64,000 bases of DNA from Orobanche coerulescens (Eukaryota; Streptophyta; Magnoliopsida; Lamiales; Orobanchaceae), in the NCBI GenBank assembly GCA_033398695.1, contig CM065802.1, forward strand, positions 142,958,096 to 143,022,095. The letters run 5' to 3'. Shown here piece by piece: positions 46,371 to 58,275 of this stretch (position 1 is the first letter of the stretch; the number at the start of each line of letters is the position of its first letter). The position numbers and the translations under genes were made by a program. A model generated the notes under the pieces. It saw only the letters and a list, made by a program, of their open reading frames with translations. It did not search any database and was not told the origin of the DNA.

Positions 46371-46860
46371 AATATCAATGACATGATAACTCCACACCAT
46401 ATTGACAAAGGATCACCCACGAACGAGAATACCATGATGTGGTGACCCCAACAAGATCAATGAAGGACTAACAACCGGGAATACCAACAATACGGTAAAC
46501 CCCAATAAGATCAATAAAGGATCAACAACCGAGAATACCAACGACACGGTAAACTCCAACAAGATCAATAAAGGATCGACAACCGAGAATACTAATGGTA
46601 CGATAAACTCCAATAAGATCAGTAAAGAATCAACAACTGAGAATACCGATGATACCGTAAACTCTAACAAGATCAATAAGGACCAACAACCGGGAATACC
46701 AACGATACGGTGAATCCCAACAGGATCAATGAAGGATCTACAACGACCGAGAATACCAACGGTAAAGCAAACTCCAAACGGAATCAATAAGGATCAATAA
46801 CGAATGAGATTACCAACGATAGGGTGAACTCCAAACCAAATCAATAAAGGGTCAACGGGG
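46371..46860 (-). repeat. About nine tandem units of 54 bases in S2
   Basis: Units around AATACCAACGATACGGTAAA-CTCCAACAAGATCAATAAAGG, with 10-25% differences. Because the period is divisible by three, a long repetitive open frame exists on the minus strand (46413-46787), but it lacks any sign of a gene. Confidence 0.8.
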
Positions 46861-47377
46861 ACAGATACACTAGAGATAAATTCATCAACCATATACAAAT
46901 AACATATACGGGATCTCGAATACAAACCCGACTATCGAACAGATCCGATTATACATGGACTGTGAACGACCAATCAATAAGACTCAAGATGGACGTCAAG
47001 ATATTCCCGATCTGGACATGTGTCCATGTACAAGCCAACCATGGGTATTGATCAGATACATGTCGGGTCTCGTACCTAATCTGTCTCACGAAGTACGACT
47101 CGTGTGCACGGTTCAATATGAGGTCGATCCAACACATGGTACACGTGCCCGCCCCGAAAATCCTATACATGATCGATCAGGACGTATCTGACTCCAGATA
47201 TGCCACGATACAACATGGCAACGAATATCGAAGAAACGCATAACCAACAAGGATCAAAAGACTTTCCGAGTGAGCAACGATAACTCGATCATGAAAGACC
47301 GACACGACCACAGTGTTGTATTTCCGTCAGACAACGGTTCACAGCATGCTCGACAATGCATATGATATTAACACATA

Positions 47378-47591
47378 AACCCCAAGGCCGCAGCCAAGGG
47401 TCACGGAAGCATCTCACAGGAATACTCCGAAACGTAGGTGCCATTTAGGTCTTATCCCCCAACACAGTTCATGCAATCACAAAATACCCCAAGGTCGCAA
47501 CCAAGGGTCACGGAAGCATCTCAGAGGAATACTCCGGAACGTAGGTGCCATTTAGGTCTTATCCCCTAACACAGTTCATGCAATCTCAATA
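47378..47591 (-). repeat. Tandem duplication of 107 bases in S2
   Basis: Two adjacent copies starting ACCCCAAGG(C/T)CGCA, nearly identical (unit 1 47378-47484, unit 2 47485-47591). Confidence 0.8.
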
Positions 47592-48936
47592 TGTAACAAA
47601 CCATGATGCACACTCGCCACATGAAGCATCAACACAGACATGCAATAATGCAACAGGATGATTATCATAATCAATATCATTTACCTCAAGCTGGAGATGC
47701 TAACCTTTCCACGGCCAACATCCCTGAACGAATACACAATTATCCGAATAATCCAAAATGAAGTACAGTCCATCACACCATCTCGAGTTCAATGATAACT
47801 AGCCTTGATATCTAGCTTCACGTACAATAGTCCAAATATAATTCACGTGTCCGTTTCCACTAAGCATCCTTAAAATCTTATACATTATAATTTATCTCAA
47901 TCCAAGCATAATATACGTACCATCATCCCGACAATTCATATTCCATGATACCATTGCTATATGAATCATAAAAGAAATGAAAACGAAATCATTTATTAAA
48001 CATTATGAACTGAGAGCATAACTTGCCTCAATACCGATACGATGAAGTTGTTACCAATCCCGTCATCTTCATCTACAAGCTCCGCAGCCCCGACCAAGGC
48101 GATCCATGCATTCTCCAATTCCAATCGCAGCATAACGGTTAATCATCAATGATCACTTAATGCAACCTAACGCAATGATCAATTAACGATGCGTTCAATA
48201 ACAATCAACAACCTATATAACCAACCAATCAAACTCAACGGTTCAACGACATCTCGATCATACGAAACCAAACCATATCAACTCTTAACAATACAAATAC
48301 AAGCCGAAATTTGATAATCAATAATTCTAACAATGTCTTCAACATTCTTGGTTCCGACTTCAATCTTAATTTTGGATTAACACGGCTCATCTTTGTAAAC
48401 TCATAGAAATTCAATTACCGGTTTTCATCACGAATAACCATATACGGAAATTAACCGTAATCCTTCCAAATTCCATAAAATCACGACATATATAACTCAA
48501 TAGTTCTTTAAGAACATGAATTAATCCATAATCATGTTTGTAGCCAACAAAACAATGTTATTCGATGGGTTCTATCATCTAAACCATCATCTAATTCATA
48601 ATCCAAGGTGTACATCATTTTGTTCTTCAATATAAAATTCATACAACCTCAATAATCACAACAACAACACCGTTTTCATCATTATACGAAGGAGAACATC
48701 GACAACAATATCAAAATCTGACTCAAAGAGAAGAGTTATCCAACATACCTCTTGAAGAAGAATCCCAAAGATCAAACACTTCCGAAAACATCAAGAACTC
48801 CAAACTTCAAGCTTCTAATCAACTCACCAAGGTCTTAACCAAGGTACAAGGGTCGGGATTAGGGCCAGTAGTAAGGAGGAATGAAGTTTGGGAGGAAGGG
48901 ATGTGTTTCCTCCTGTGAGGAAATGAAAGACCGATT

Positions 48937-49350
48937 CTTAATATATAACCTGCACAGCTTGGTACGTACGTTAAGACCCAACCTTAACGTACGTAAGCCT
49001 CTTTAATGTACGCTACATGTCCTGTATATCGTACGTAATCGGAGTCCAGGGCTCACTGTCTTATTTCGCACCTTGTGTTACATATGTAATACCCTCACCG
49101 TAGCGTACATAATACAAAGTTGACTTGCTACAGTAACGTGCCTTCTTAACGTACGTAATGATACATCCTTAACGTACGTAAGGCTCAAAGTTGACTCGCC
49201 TGTCCACATCCGCACCGAAAGCTGCCGACATCGGGCCCACCTGCCGACCACAGCTCGATCCTGTCTGATTCCCTTCTTAATGTACGTTATGTACACAACT
49301 TAACAAACGTTAAGCTTGCTTAGTTACGTACGTAAGCTCCATTGTGTAGC
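48937..49350 (-). promoter_or_regulatory. CTTAACGTACGTAAG array and TATA box in S2
   Basis: Palindromic copies near 48963, 48983, 49144, 49168 and 49323, looser ones near 49002, 49029, 49100, 49275 and 49299. The minus-strand TATA box GGTTATATATTAAG lies at 48937-48950, so the array is directly upstream of it. Some copies (TAGCGTACATAA, TAGCGTATGTAA) resemble the G1 motif. Confidence 0.8.
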
Positions 49351-49727
49351 GTATGTAATGGCTTTCATACTTAGCCATTTCTGCTCCAGTCTGCCGTCTC
49401 AATATACTGAATACGTATACGCACATACTGAATACTTATGCTCGTCCCAATATCATTCTCATATGATACTTCTGATGCACGATACCTCGAATACAACTGT
49501 CGACCAAGTACGGCAATAGTACAATACTCATACAGTATATCCGACATCGAAAAGCATATCAAGCATGTAATATCCTGGAATTAAATATAGCCTCTATAGA
49601 TATACTGGCACGTCTGTCACAGTTCCCAAAATTTTCCACCCATACTCTGTCGGGCCCACTATGTACAGTATAACTCAGATAAAATACTGCGAAAAATCAT
49701 AGCGAAATTCTAGGATATTACACCTGC

Positions 49728-50975
49728 TTACGCACAAGTTCAAAAATTCATCAAACAGTCTGGAAAGACTCCATACAAGCCTAAGACTTTTCACAAGGTA
49801 AGTTCTGAATCTCCCTCTTCTGTGATTCTAATCTATGCTATAACTGTAGGAAACCTAGACATTATGCAAATAAGTGTCCACATCCGAAAGTACAAAAGTT
49901 TTCAGAAGCTGAGCAACAAGAAAAAGGATGAAAGAAGGCGCGTCTAGAAAAACAAGCTTAAGGCCATGATTGATGAATCAGAAGCTCCGCCAGCATTGAA
50001 CAATATCGAGGAGTGCTTTCAGGCGATCACTGACAGTGACTCCTCCTCCGACGAGATTGAAGATAAAGCATATATGTGCTTTATGGCCAAAGAAATACAG
50101 GACGATGAGTATAGCGATGATAAAGTAAGTTCTAATTCAACTACTCTTGTAAATGCATAGCATACCTTCTAAAACATGTTAAATGAATTCAAAAACATTC
50201 AAAAGGCCCATGAGACTTTAAAACGAGAAAACATACAACTCGAGATTTCAAACTTAGAGCTAAAAGTTGAAAATAACATGCTGAAAAACAACTATGAAAA
50301 TATGTCTATTGATTGCGAAAGCAGCAAGGTCACACTTGAAAAACTCATGGAAAGCAATCATCAACTTGCCCACGATCTAAATAGGACTAGGTCTCATAAT
50401 GAGAGCAAGACAAATGATTTTGCTTTACTCGAAGCCAAAGTAAAAACTCTCGAAAAGCGAGAAGGAGAATTAGAGACCATCCTGAAATCATTTGAGAAAT
50501 CATCTAAACGGATGGAAGAAATTCTAAGCACTGGGCAATATGTTCATGATAAAAGTAGCTTAGGATACAACTCATTCGCCCATAAGGGAAAGTCTAGTAC
50601 GGTATTCATCAGGAGTGTGGACCTCATTCCTTTACCTAAAGAAATCCCAAGTCCAGTAACGGTTACAGCTACCCCACATACAGAGAAGGTTGCGATTCCG
50701 CCACCAAGATCATATCACAGACAGCGGAAACCTCAGCCTCCCAGACCTGTAAGGTGTATTCAACAGCATGCTCCCCGAGCATATGAAAAGCGCCAGCAGC
50801 CATCTAGATAGAAGGCTGCATCCAAATATCAAAGGAAAACACCATAGTACTATCAACAGTACAGTGGGCCTAGATATGAGATACAGGAGTCCCGTTATCT
50901 GTCAAAGAAACAGGTCGCCGCGCAGTATCAACAACAGCTCTAGGAATCCAACTGGAGACCCAGAATACAAGTTGT
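49728..50975 (+). pseudogene. gag of C3, C-terminal part
   Basis: After S2: a CCHC knuckle CYNCRKPRHYANKC (near 49845), an acidic stretch (SDSSSDEIEDKAYMCFMAKE, 50040-50090), a long coiled coil in the 50176-50811 frame (KRENIQLEISNLELKVEN onward) and a Pro/Arg/Gln-rich basic tail to about 50970. Several frame changes. Confidence 0.75.
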
Positions 50976-50988
50976 AAGATCTAAGAAA

Positions 50989-52758
50989 ATGGCTCCACCT
51001 CCTAGACGACAATCATACTGGAACTATAACCCTAAATTTCACATGCATGAATATAAAGGTTATAGTGACTATGCGCCTACCCCACGTAGACAACGCAAAA
51101 TTGGACCAAAAGTAACCTACAATAAACCTATTGTTGTCAGGCAAATTTGGGTACCAAAAGGCACTAACGTACATGGACCCAACAATCAAAGGGGATCTAA
51201 ATCTACTTAATCTCTTTCCTTGCAGGATATCAAAGGCAAGGACATCTGGTACTTTGACAACGGATGTTCTTGACACATGACAGGAGATGTAAGTAAACTG
51301 TTGGATTATGTAGAAGGTCACGGTCCAAAAGTGCGCTTCGGTGACAAGTCTAAAATAAGAACAAGAGGGAAGGGAAACCTGCTTGTAGGAAAGTTCAAAG
51401 TCACCGACGTAGCATATGTTGAAGGCCTACAGTATAATCTACTTAGTATTAGCCAGTTCTGTGACAAACAGTTCTCAGTGAAATTTTATATAGACCACTG
51501 TAGAGTGAAGGATATCAAGACCAAAGAAATTGTCCTCACAGGGAGTAGGTCAGGTAACATATATATCACTGATTGGAAGCCTACGAGCTCCATTGTTCCT
51601 TGTTTTGTTGCCAAAGGCACTGCAGATCAAAGCTGGTTATGGCACAAGAGGATGTCACACTTCAACTTCAAGATGATCAACAAACTAGCCAGACAGGGAA
51701 TGGTTAGAGGTTTTCCCGATGTGTCATTCCATAAAGACAGTGTTTGCATATCCTATCAGAAAGGCAAACACGTCAAAACCACCCTGAAAATTAAATCATA
51801 CCTATCTACCCACAGGGATCTGTATATACTACACATGGACCTCTACGGCCCTGTATACCATGTAAGCTTGGGAGGTAAGAAATACTGTCTCGTTATTGTT
51901 GATGATTTTTCCAAGTATGCTTGGACAATTTTTCTCATCAAAAAGAAAAAAACTACAAAGAATTTGCCTGAGCCCCTGAGAAAGATTCAGAATGACAAAG
52001 GGTTGAGTATCGTGTCCATTCCTTCCGCTAGGTATACTGAATTCACAAATCGCTTTATAGAGCAGTACTGTTCGGACAATGGAATACAACACGAATACTC
52101 AGCATCCCGGACTTCTCAGCAAAATGGTGTTGCCAAGCGAAAGAATGGAACACTCAAAGAAGCAACAAGAACCATGATTGCAGCAAGCAAGTTGCCGCAG
52201 CGGTTCTGGGGCGAATCAACTAATATAGCATGTTATACACAAAACCACTCTATAATCACAAGGATCACAACAAAATAGCCTATGAGGTATGGAATAATAA
52301 AACTCCATTAGTTGCGTACATTCATATATTTGGATGCAGGTGTTACGTTCTGAATAATGGGAAAAATCAACTCAAGACCTTCAATGAAAAGTCGGACGAA
52401 GGGATATTTATAGGATACTCCGCTGTCAGTGAAGCTTTCAGAATCTTTAACAAAAAAAGCTGATAATAGAGGAATCTGTCCATGTAGTGTTCGGTGAACC
52501 TCATTTTGATCCTACAGGAGTAGAAGACTTAACCCAGGATATTCAAACACTCTCCATTAATGACCCTCAAAATCCTATAGAGACTGTCGTAGACTTAGAG
52601 ATTAATCCAGCAGTTGTAAGATCAGAATTAGTCGAAGTTGATGCTATACAAGCTGAAGCTGAAACTACAGCACCACAAGATACATTACGAAATGCCGAAC
52701 TAGAACCTGGTAGGAGATGGTTGAGAGATCACCCACAAGAATTAATTATAAGAGGGCT
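50989..52758 (+). pseudogene. Protease and integrase of C3, truncated
   Basis: IWVPKGTN motif, then the protease site reads FDNGCS followed by TGA where other copies have DSGCSRHMTG, so the catalytic Asp-Ser context is altered. GAG-pre-integrase, zinc domain (LWHKRMSHFNF, CISYQKGKH) and integrase core (LHMDLYGP, IVDDFSKYAW, GVAKRKNGTLKEA) are in one frame to 52278; the second core Asp position reads SARYTEF in place of SDRGGEF. Connector and linker follow in two other frames. Ends before RT. Confidence 0.85.
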
Positions 52759-53660
52759 GTCCACTGTTCCCTTTCTTTCTCAAGCATTTCTGCATGAGGT
52801 TGTCCTTCTATTCTGGCAGCTGGATTGACCTTCATAACTTTGATAGGTCCTTCTTGTATAATAAAAATCATTGTATGATTTTGAGGTAATCCCCTTTACG
52901 TCCACAGGTCCTCCACATAAGAATAAAAAGTTTATTAAAATCAAGGCGTACATAATTGTATGATTTTAACTAAATACGTCGATGTGTCGTTCATACAGAT
53001 TAATACAACCGGCTATAGCTTGAGTCGTTCACAAAGATTGGTTGTAGGATTCTTCGATTGCTTCTTCTCACACAGATTGAAGGTTCGTACTTAAACTTTA
53101 TTCTTCCCACAAAGGTCAGAATAGCTTGACTTAGTCCAGACATGGCTAATGGTCCCAATAGTAGGTTCTTGAAGTATCACGAATTGGACAACAGTTGTAG
53201 GATTTGTAAGCTTCGTTGTAATTGTGATGTTCTTTGTTGAGGACTTAAATATTTTTCACTAAAGATATATGTTGTATGCTTGAAGAAATATATTGCTCTT
53301 AGATGATAAGCTCAATGTTTAGTATAACTCTTGTGTAAGCAACTCGTGTAAGTGAGCAATGTTCTCTTGATTGGGCGCTATTTATAACCTTGGAAATAGA
53401 GCCATTATAAATGTAGTTGTTGGTTGGTTGGTGAGATTTGGACAGCTCTGATTGGCGGCTACAGAATGTTTGAATTAAAGATGTTCTGCATTTGTTTATA
53501 GTCTCTTCGGCTGCATTAAATGCTATTTAAAATCGTGAATACTTTATAAATAAAGAAAGATTATTTCATAATAGATTAAAGTTCAATCTATGTCATGTGG
53601 GATTCGTGTTTTACTTTTTCTAGGTAAAACACCTACACCATTATTTATTGTAGCCGACGT
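52759..53660 (-). repeat. Inverted rearranged gag-LTR piece of the C3/C4 family
   Basis: Read on the minus strand, 53660-52850 matches the C3 LTR from about 44060 onward (TTTATAACC/GGTTATAAATAG near 53386, GTTGGTTGGTGAGA near 53425) and 52850-52759 matches the 5' part of C3 gag near 45390-45480. Primer site and LTR end between them are missing. It joins C3 and C4 head to tail in inverted orientation. Confidence 0.7.
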
Positions 53661-53689
53661 TTCTTCTTTTGCTGTACTCGGGAGCTTAG

Positions 53690-55075
53690 AAAGGCTACAA
53701 CTGCCCCTTCTCAGAAGCCAAAGGCTTCCATTCCGCCACCAAGCTCCTAGCATAAGCAGCGGGAAACACAGTCCCACAGACATGTAAGACGCAATACTAA
53801 ATATCAACAGTATGTTCCTCGAGCATATCAACAACGTCACCAACAGCGTAGGCTATACCAAGTACCATCAACCAGGACGATTCGCATCTGATAAAATATA
53901 TATTGTTTATCCGGGATGAGATGATTGTCAAGTGTGGTTCAAGGCAGGAGGTTGAGAACAACTCAGGACTTGGAGGGCAAATAGCAAGGGCAGACACCAT
54001 CCGTATAACTTTTTCCGGATCGTTGGAACACCTAAGCCTTGGGCGAGTGTGGTTTGGACAAGTGGGGTCACGCCCAAGCATGTATTTTCTTTATGGCTTG
54101 CTGCCCATGGGCGGCTTCGGACTAGAGACAGAATTAGGCACCTCGGTCTGGACGAAACCTGTAGCTTTTGTGCTTCTCAGCCTGAATCCGTAGCACATCT
54201 TTTTTTTATTACCCATTTGGTGCCCAAATCTGGGCTGCCATCAAAGAGTGGATAGGAATCACCCGTTCGATGACTACCTTGCGGAGTGCCCTTAAATGGA
54301 TCAAGAAGGAGGCCAAAGGGAACTCCTAGGAAACTAAGGGGCAGAAGATTGTTTTTACTTCTACCGTGTATCACATCTGGAATGCTCGTAACCTTATAAT
54401 ATTCGAACGAATAGTATTGCATATTGACTTCGTCATTCGCCATATTAAAATGCACGCATTTATGATTTTGTATGCTTTATTTCCGAACTATAAAGATAGT
54501 TTATGTCACCTAGCTCCCGAGCGAGAGTGAGGAGCCGACGTTGTGGCTGCCCGTATCCTTTGGTTTTGATTATCCCGCTTGAGAAGCCAACTTGTGGCCT
54601 TCCATTCGGACTGTATCTTTCCCGGGTATGCCCAGTGTATGTGTAACTCTTTGATCATTTAATTCATTTTTAACCGATAAAAAAAACATGCACCTCCGTA
54701 CTACCAACAGTACAATGCTCATAGGTACTGGGTACAAGAAACCAAGTATTTGTCTCGTAATCAAGCTGCTGCGCAATTCTACCTATAGCAGGTCTGGGAA
54801 TCTAACTGGAAACCCAGAAGGCAGACTGAAAAGCAGAGAAATATTGTTCCTCCTCCTAGACAACAACCTTACTGGAGCCAAAATTTCAAATTTTACATGC
54901 AAAATAACAACGCTTACAGTGATTAAGTGTCTGCCCCACGTAAACCTCGCAAAAGAGGGCCAAATACAACCTACAGCAAACCCATTGCTGTTTGGCAAAT
55001 ATGGGTACCTAAAGGCACTAATAATCAAGGATCTAAAAATCAAAGGGGACCTAAATCTACTTATCTTTTGATTAC
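53690..55075 (+). pseudogene. gag tail of C4, split by a LINE
   Basis: 53690-53880 and 54690-55075 correspond to the Pro/Arg/Gln-rich gag tail of C3 (50640-51200), ending in QIWVPKGTN. Frames are broken. Confidence 0.65.
53893..54686 (+). pseudogene. 5'-truncated LINE fragment
   Basis: Contains the C-terminal zf-RVT zinc-binding region of a plant L1-type RT (PKHVFSLWLAAHGRLRTRDR ... CSFCASQPESVAHLFF, about 54055-54210), in two frames, then a 3' end with an A run at 54679-54686. Target duplication not clear. Confidence 0.72.
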
Positions 55076-55578
55076 AGGATATCAAAGAGAAGGACATCTG
55101 ATATTACAACAGTGGATGTTCTCGCCACATAACAGGAGATATATCCAAGATAACATATTATGTAGAAGGTCGTGGTACAAAGGTGCGTTTCGGTGACAAA
55201 TCAAAAGGAAGAACAAGAGGGAACGGAACCCTACTTGTAGGAAAATTTAAGGTCACCGACATAGCCTACGTAGAAGGACTAAAGTATAATCTTCTTAGCA
55301 TTAGCCAAGTTTGTGACAAACAGTTCTCGGTCAAATTATATATATAAATCACTGTAGGGTGAAGGACATAAAGACCAAACAAATTGTCGTTATGGGAAGC
55401 CGGTCAGGTAACATGTATATTACTGAATGGAAACCCATTTGTACTGTAATTCCTTGTCTTGTTGCCAAAGGCACTGCAGATCAAAGCTGGCTATAGCATA
55501 AAAGGATGTCTCACATCAACTTTAAGACCATCAACAAATTAGCTCGATAGGGAATGGTCAGAGTCTTGCCTGATGTTT
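55076..55578 (+). pseudogene. Protease end and pre-integrase region of C4
   Basis: NSGCSRHITGD, VRFGDKSKGRTRG, YNLLSISQVCDKQF and HKRMSHINF blocks, closely like C3. Two or more stops. Interrupted by D1 after 55578; resumes at 59700. Confidence 0.8.
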
Positions 55579-55925
55579 CACTACACCAGAATCACGATTT
55601 TGTGACTGTCAAAAACTGTCACAGATAACAAAAACAGTCACAAAGGACTGTCATAAAATCACCAGTCACAAGTTTTTTTGTGACTATCAAAAACAGTCAC
55701 AAAACAGTGACAAAACCTCATTTATATGACTTTACAATACCACTTTCCATGGCAGTCACAAATATCATTTATGACTGTCATTAGCAGTCACGAATTTCCA
55801 CTTTTGTGACAGTCATTAGCAGTCACTAATTTCAACTTTCGTGACTTCCATGGACAGTCACAAATATCATTTTTCTTGACTGTCTTGTGACTGTTTTTAG
55901 AAGTCACAAATGTTGAAAAAAAATA
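55579..55925. repeat. Left subterminal repeats of D1
   Basis: Many copies of TTGTGACTGTC / GACAGTCACAA, often in inverted pairs such as TTTGTGACTATCAAAAACAG-TCACAAAA. In CACTA elements such repeats bind the transposase accessory protein. The right-hand set is at 59473-59699. Confidence 0.85.
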
Positions 55926-56297
55926 CAAAAAAAAATAGTAAAACCCTACTTTTCTCTGAATGCCATCTAATTATTTTTCACAATGGATTCATAATACAAT
56001 ACAAACATATTTCTCAAAGTATTCACACAATACTCCAATTAATTTTTACAAGACATAAAAGTCACAATGTAATCCACATGTAGTCGCATTTCTGTAGTAA
56101 GGATTTCTACAAGGTAGGAGGGATCCAGATGTATCCATGTGTTTGAACGTAACCTGCCTTTTCAAGTAACTTGTCAGCCTCCTACGGCTCTCTGTTGTCC
56201 ACAAGAAAAACCTTAATAATGTAAATTCATGAATATTATTTTCCTCGGTAAGTAACTCCAATTCTACTGTCCACAAGAAAAACTCCCGTTATCTCAC

Positions 56298-56933
<636 letters not shown>

Positions 56934-57271
56934 TCAAATTTGGAGTTTGTGAAAGATGAGAAAACAACAACAACAACAGCAAAAAGAGATCACAGCATAT
57001 CTAGCATTTGGTATAAAAACAAGCATGATGTGCATGGAGTAGTGCACATTAAAAAGTGAATTGATGCAGTGATTAAAAAATTAGTTTCTTGATTGTTGCT
57101 GCTGTTGACGTGAAACCCGATTTTTCGATTTGGAAACCAACACCCAAGATTTTATTACCTATGTAAAATCTTGCCCAAAAAGATCCACTTGCTGACTTTC
57201 AGAAGAAGGTTCTGTTCAACAGCAAAAAAAATTTGCAAAATTATTAGTACTCAGACCATCCACGGTTTTAC

Positions 57272-57409
57272 CTTAATTTTGCGGGCGAGATACACTCGGC
57301 CGAATTTCCCTTTGCCGAAGGGCTTGCATATCTCGAAATCAGAGATTGACCATTGCTTGTCCGGGATTTTCTGGGTTTGCTTGGGCGGCTAGGGTGGGTG
57401 CGCGGCCAT
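57272..57409 (-). pseudogene. Captured first exon of an Aurora-type kinase
   Basis: From ATG 57409 on the minus strand; after a stop at codon 7 the same frame reads [20 protein letters not shown] and RVYLAR, the start of the kinase domain with its Gly-rich loop, as in plant Aurora kinases. A donor GTAAAA follows at 57271. Only the loop is present. It lies directly next to the end of the fragment at 57410-57539, in the same orientation. Confidence 0.65.
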
Positions 57410-57736
57410 CGGAGTTGAAGTTGAAGAAGCCAAGATGCAGATCGTCTGGCCGGAAGAGAGCGCTTTGCTAAACGGGGCATTCTCATCAAATCTCTCCTTC
57501 AGCAGCTTCACATCATCACATATTACAGCTATTTCTCCTCTGGATGATGGGTTTGAGAGGGGGAGGAGAGGAGGGAGGGGGTACATCAAAAGGCAATATT
57601 ACAGTTTAAAAGCACTACTCATTCGCACAATAATGTAAAAAGGAAGTCATTGAACACAATGGATGACACATGAATTACGTCTATATGATGGATACGACAG
57701 GATTTAAAACCTCCTCTAAGAGGAATTTATGAGACA

Positions 57737-57925
57737 CTCCCTCCGTTTCATAATAATTATCACTTTGATTCATAAAAGATAATTAAAAACTACAAAAATT
57801 ATACCTCTCGGATTGTATTAAAAATATTTTTAGAACCTATTTGTCTTACTACATTTTGATAAATAATCTATGGTCAAAGTTCAACCTAGAAAATCAAAAC
57901 GGCAAATAATATGCAACTGAGGGAG
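57737..57925. mobile_element. Stowaway-like MITE
   Basis: Starts CTCCCTCCGTTTCATAATAA and ends with CTGAGGGAG followed by TA, the common Stowaway (Tc1/mariner) terminal pattern. 189 bases, AT-rich, non-coding. The left TA duplication is changed to CA. Confidence 0.7.
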
Positions 57926-58016
57926 TAGCTAGTAACGAGCAAGATCCTAAGGACATGCTTGTGATGCTTCATAGGCGCTAATTTCAAGAAAGTCTTAGAA
58001 ATACAAAGTTGATATC

Positions 58017-58275
58017 TTTTCGGTTTTTGATAATAAATATTACCACTGTTTTTCTAATAAATGTCATTTTCACTTCTCGAGACGGAACTTTGATCATACA
58101 CAACTTTTTAATTATATTATGAAAACTATCGAAAATAATATTATGAAAATATTTTGAAAAAATGAGTATAATGATATAATATTTATATTTATCAGTACAA
58201 TATCTAAAAAGAAATATGGTCGAAGTTCAATATTGAAAAAGTCAAACGACAGCTATTAAAAATCGGAGGTAGTAT
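58017..58275. mobile_element. Degenerate Stowaway-like MITE
   Basis: Resembles the MITE at 57737 (AATAAATATTACCACTGTTTTT, GGTCGAAGTTCAATATTGAA) and ends AAATCGGAGGTAGTA. The left end is decayed, so the boundary is approximate. Confidence 0.45.

Larger units (their letters stand above)
46054..49722 (-). repeat. S2: solo gypsy-type LTR in C3 gag
   Basis: 3,669 bases. On the minus strand it starts TGTAATATCCTAG and ends GGTTTAATACA; perfect target duplication CCTGC at 46049-46053 and 49723-49727. The C3 gag continues on both sides. No primer site, gag or pol is inside, so it is a solo LTR, formed by recombination between the two LTRs of a full element. Layout as in G1: array, TATA box, donor-like CTTG|GTGAGT at 48827, tandem repeats. 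Open frames inside are non-coding in my reading. Confidence 0.88.
43876..52758 (+). mobile_element. C3: copia element, 3'-truncated
   Basis: One LTR (43876-45148), primer site, gag split by S2, protease/integrase region, then an abrupt end at about 52758 in the linker before RT. An inverted piece of the same family follows. The layout and protein similarity place it near C1 (SIRE-like), but the LTRs are unrelated in sequence. Left flank pentamer GTAAT; no 3' LTR, so no duplication can be checked. Confidence 0.82.

Noticed and set aside
46413..46787. Leu/Val-rich repeat protein on the minus strand
   Set aside because: Tandem repeat of 54 bases inside a solo LTR; the period divisible by three explains the open frame.
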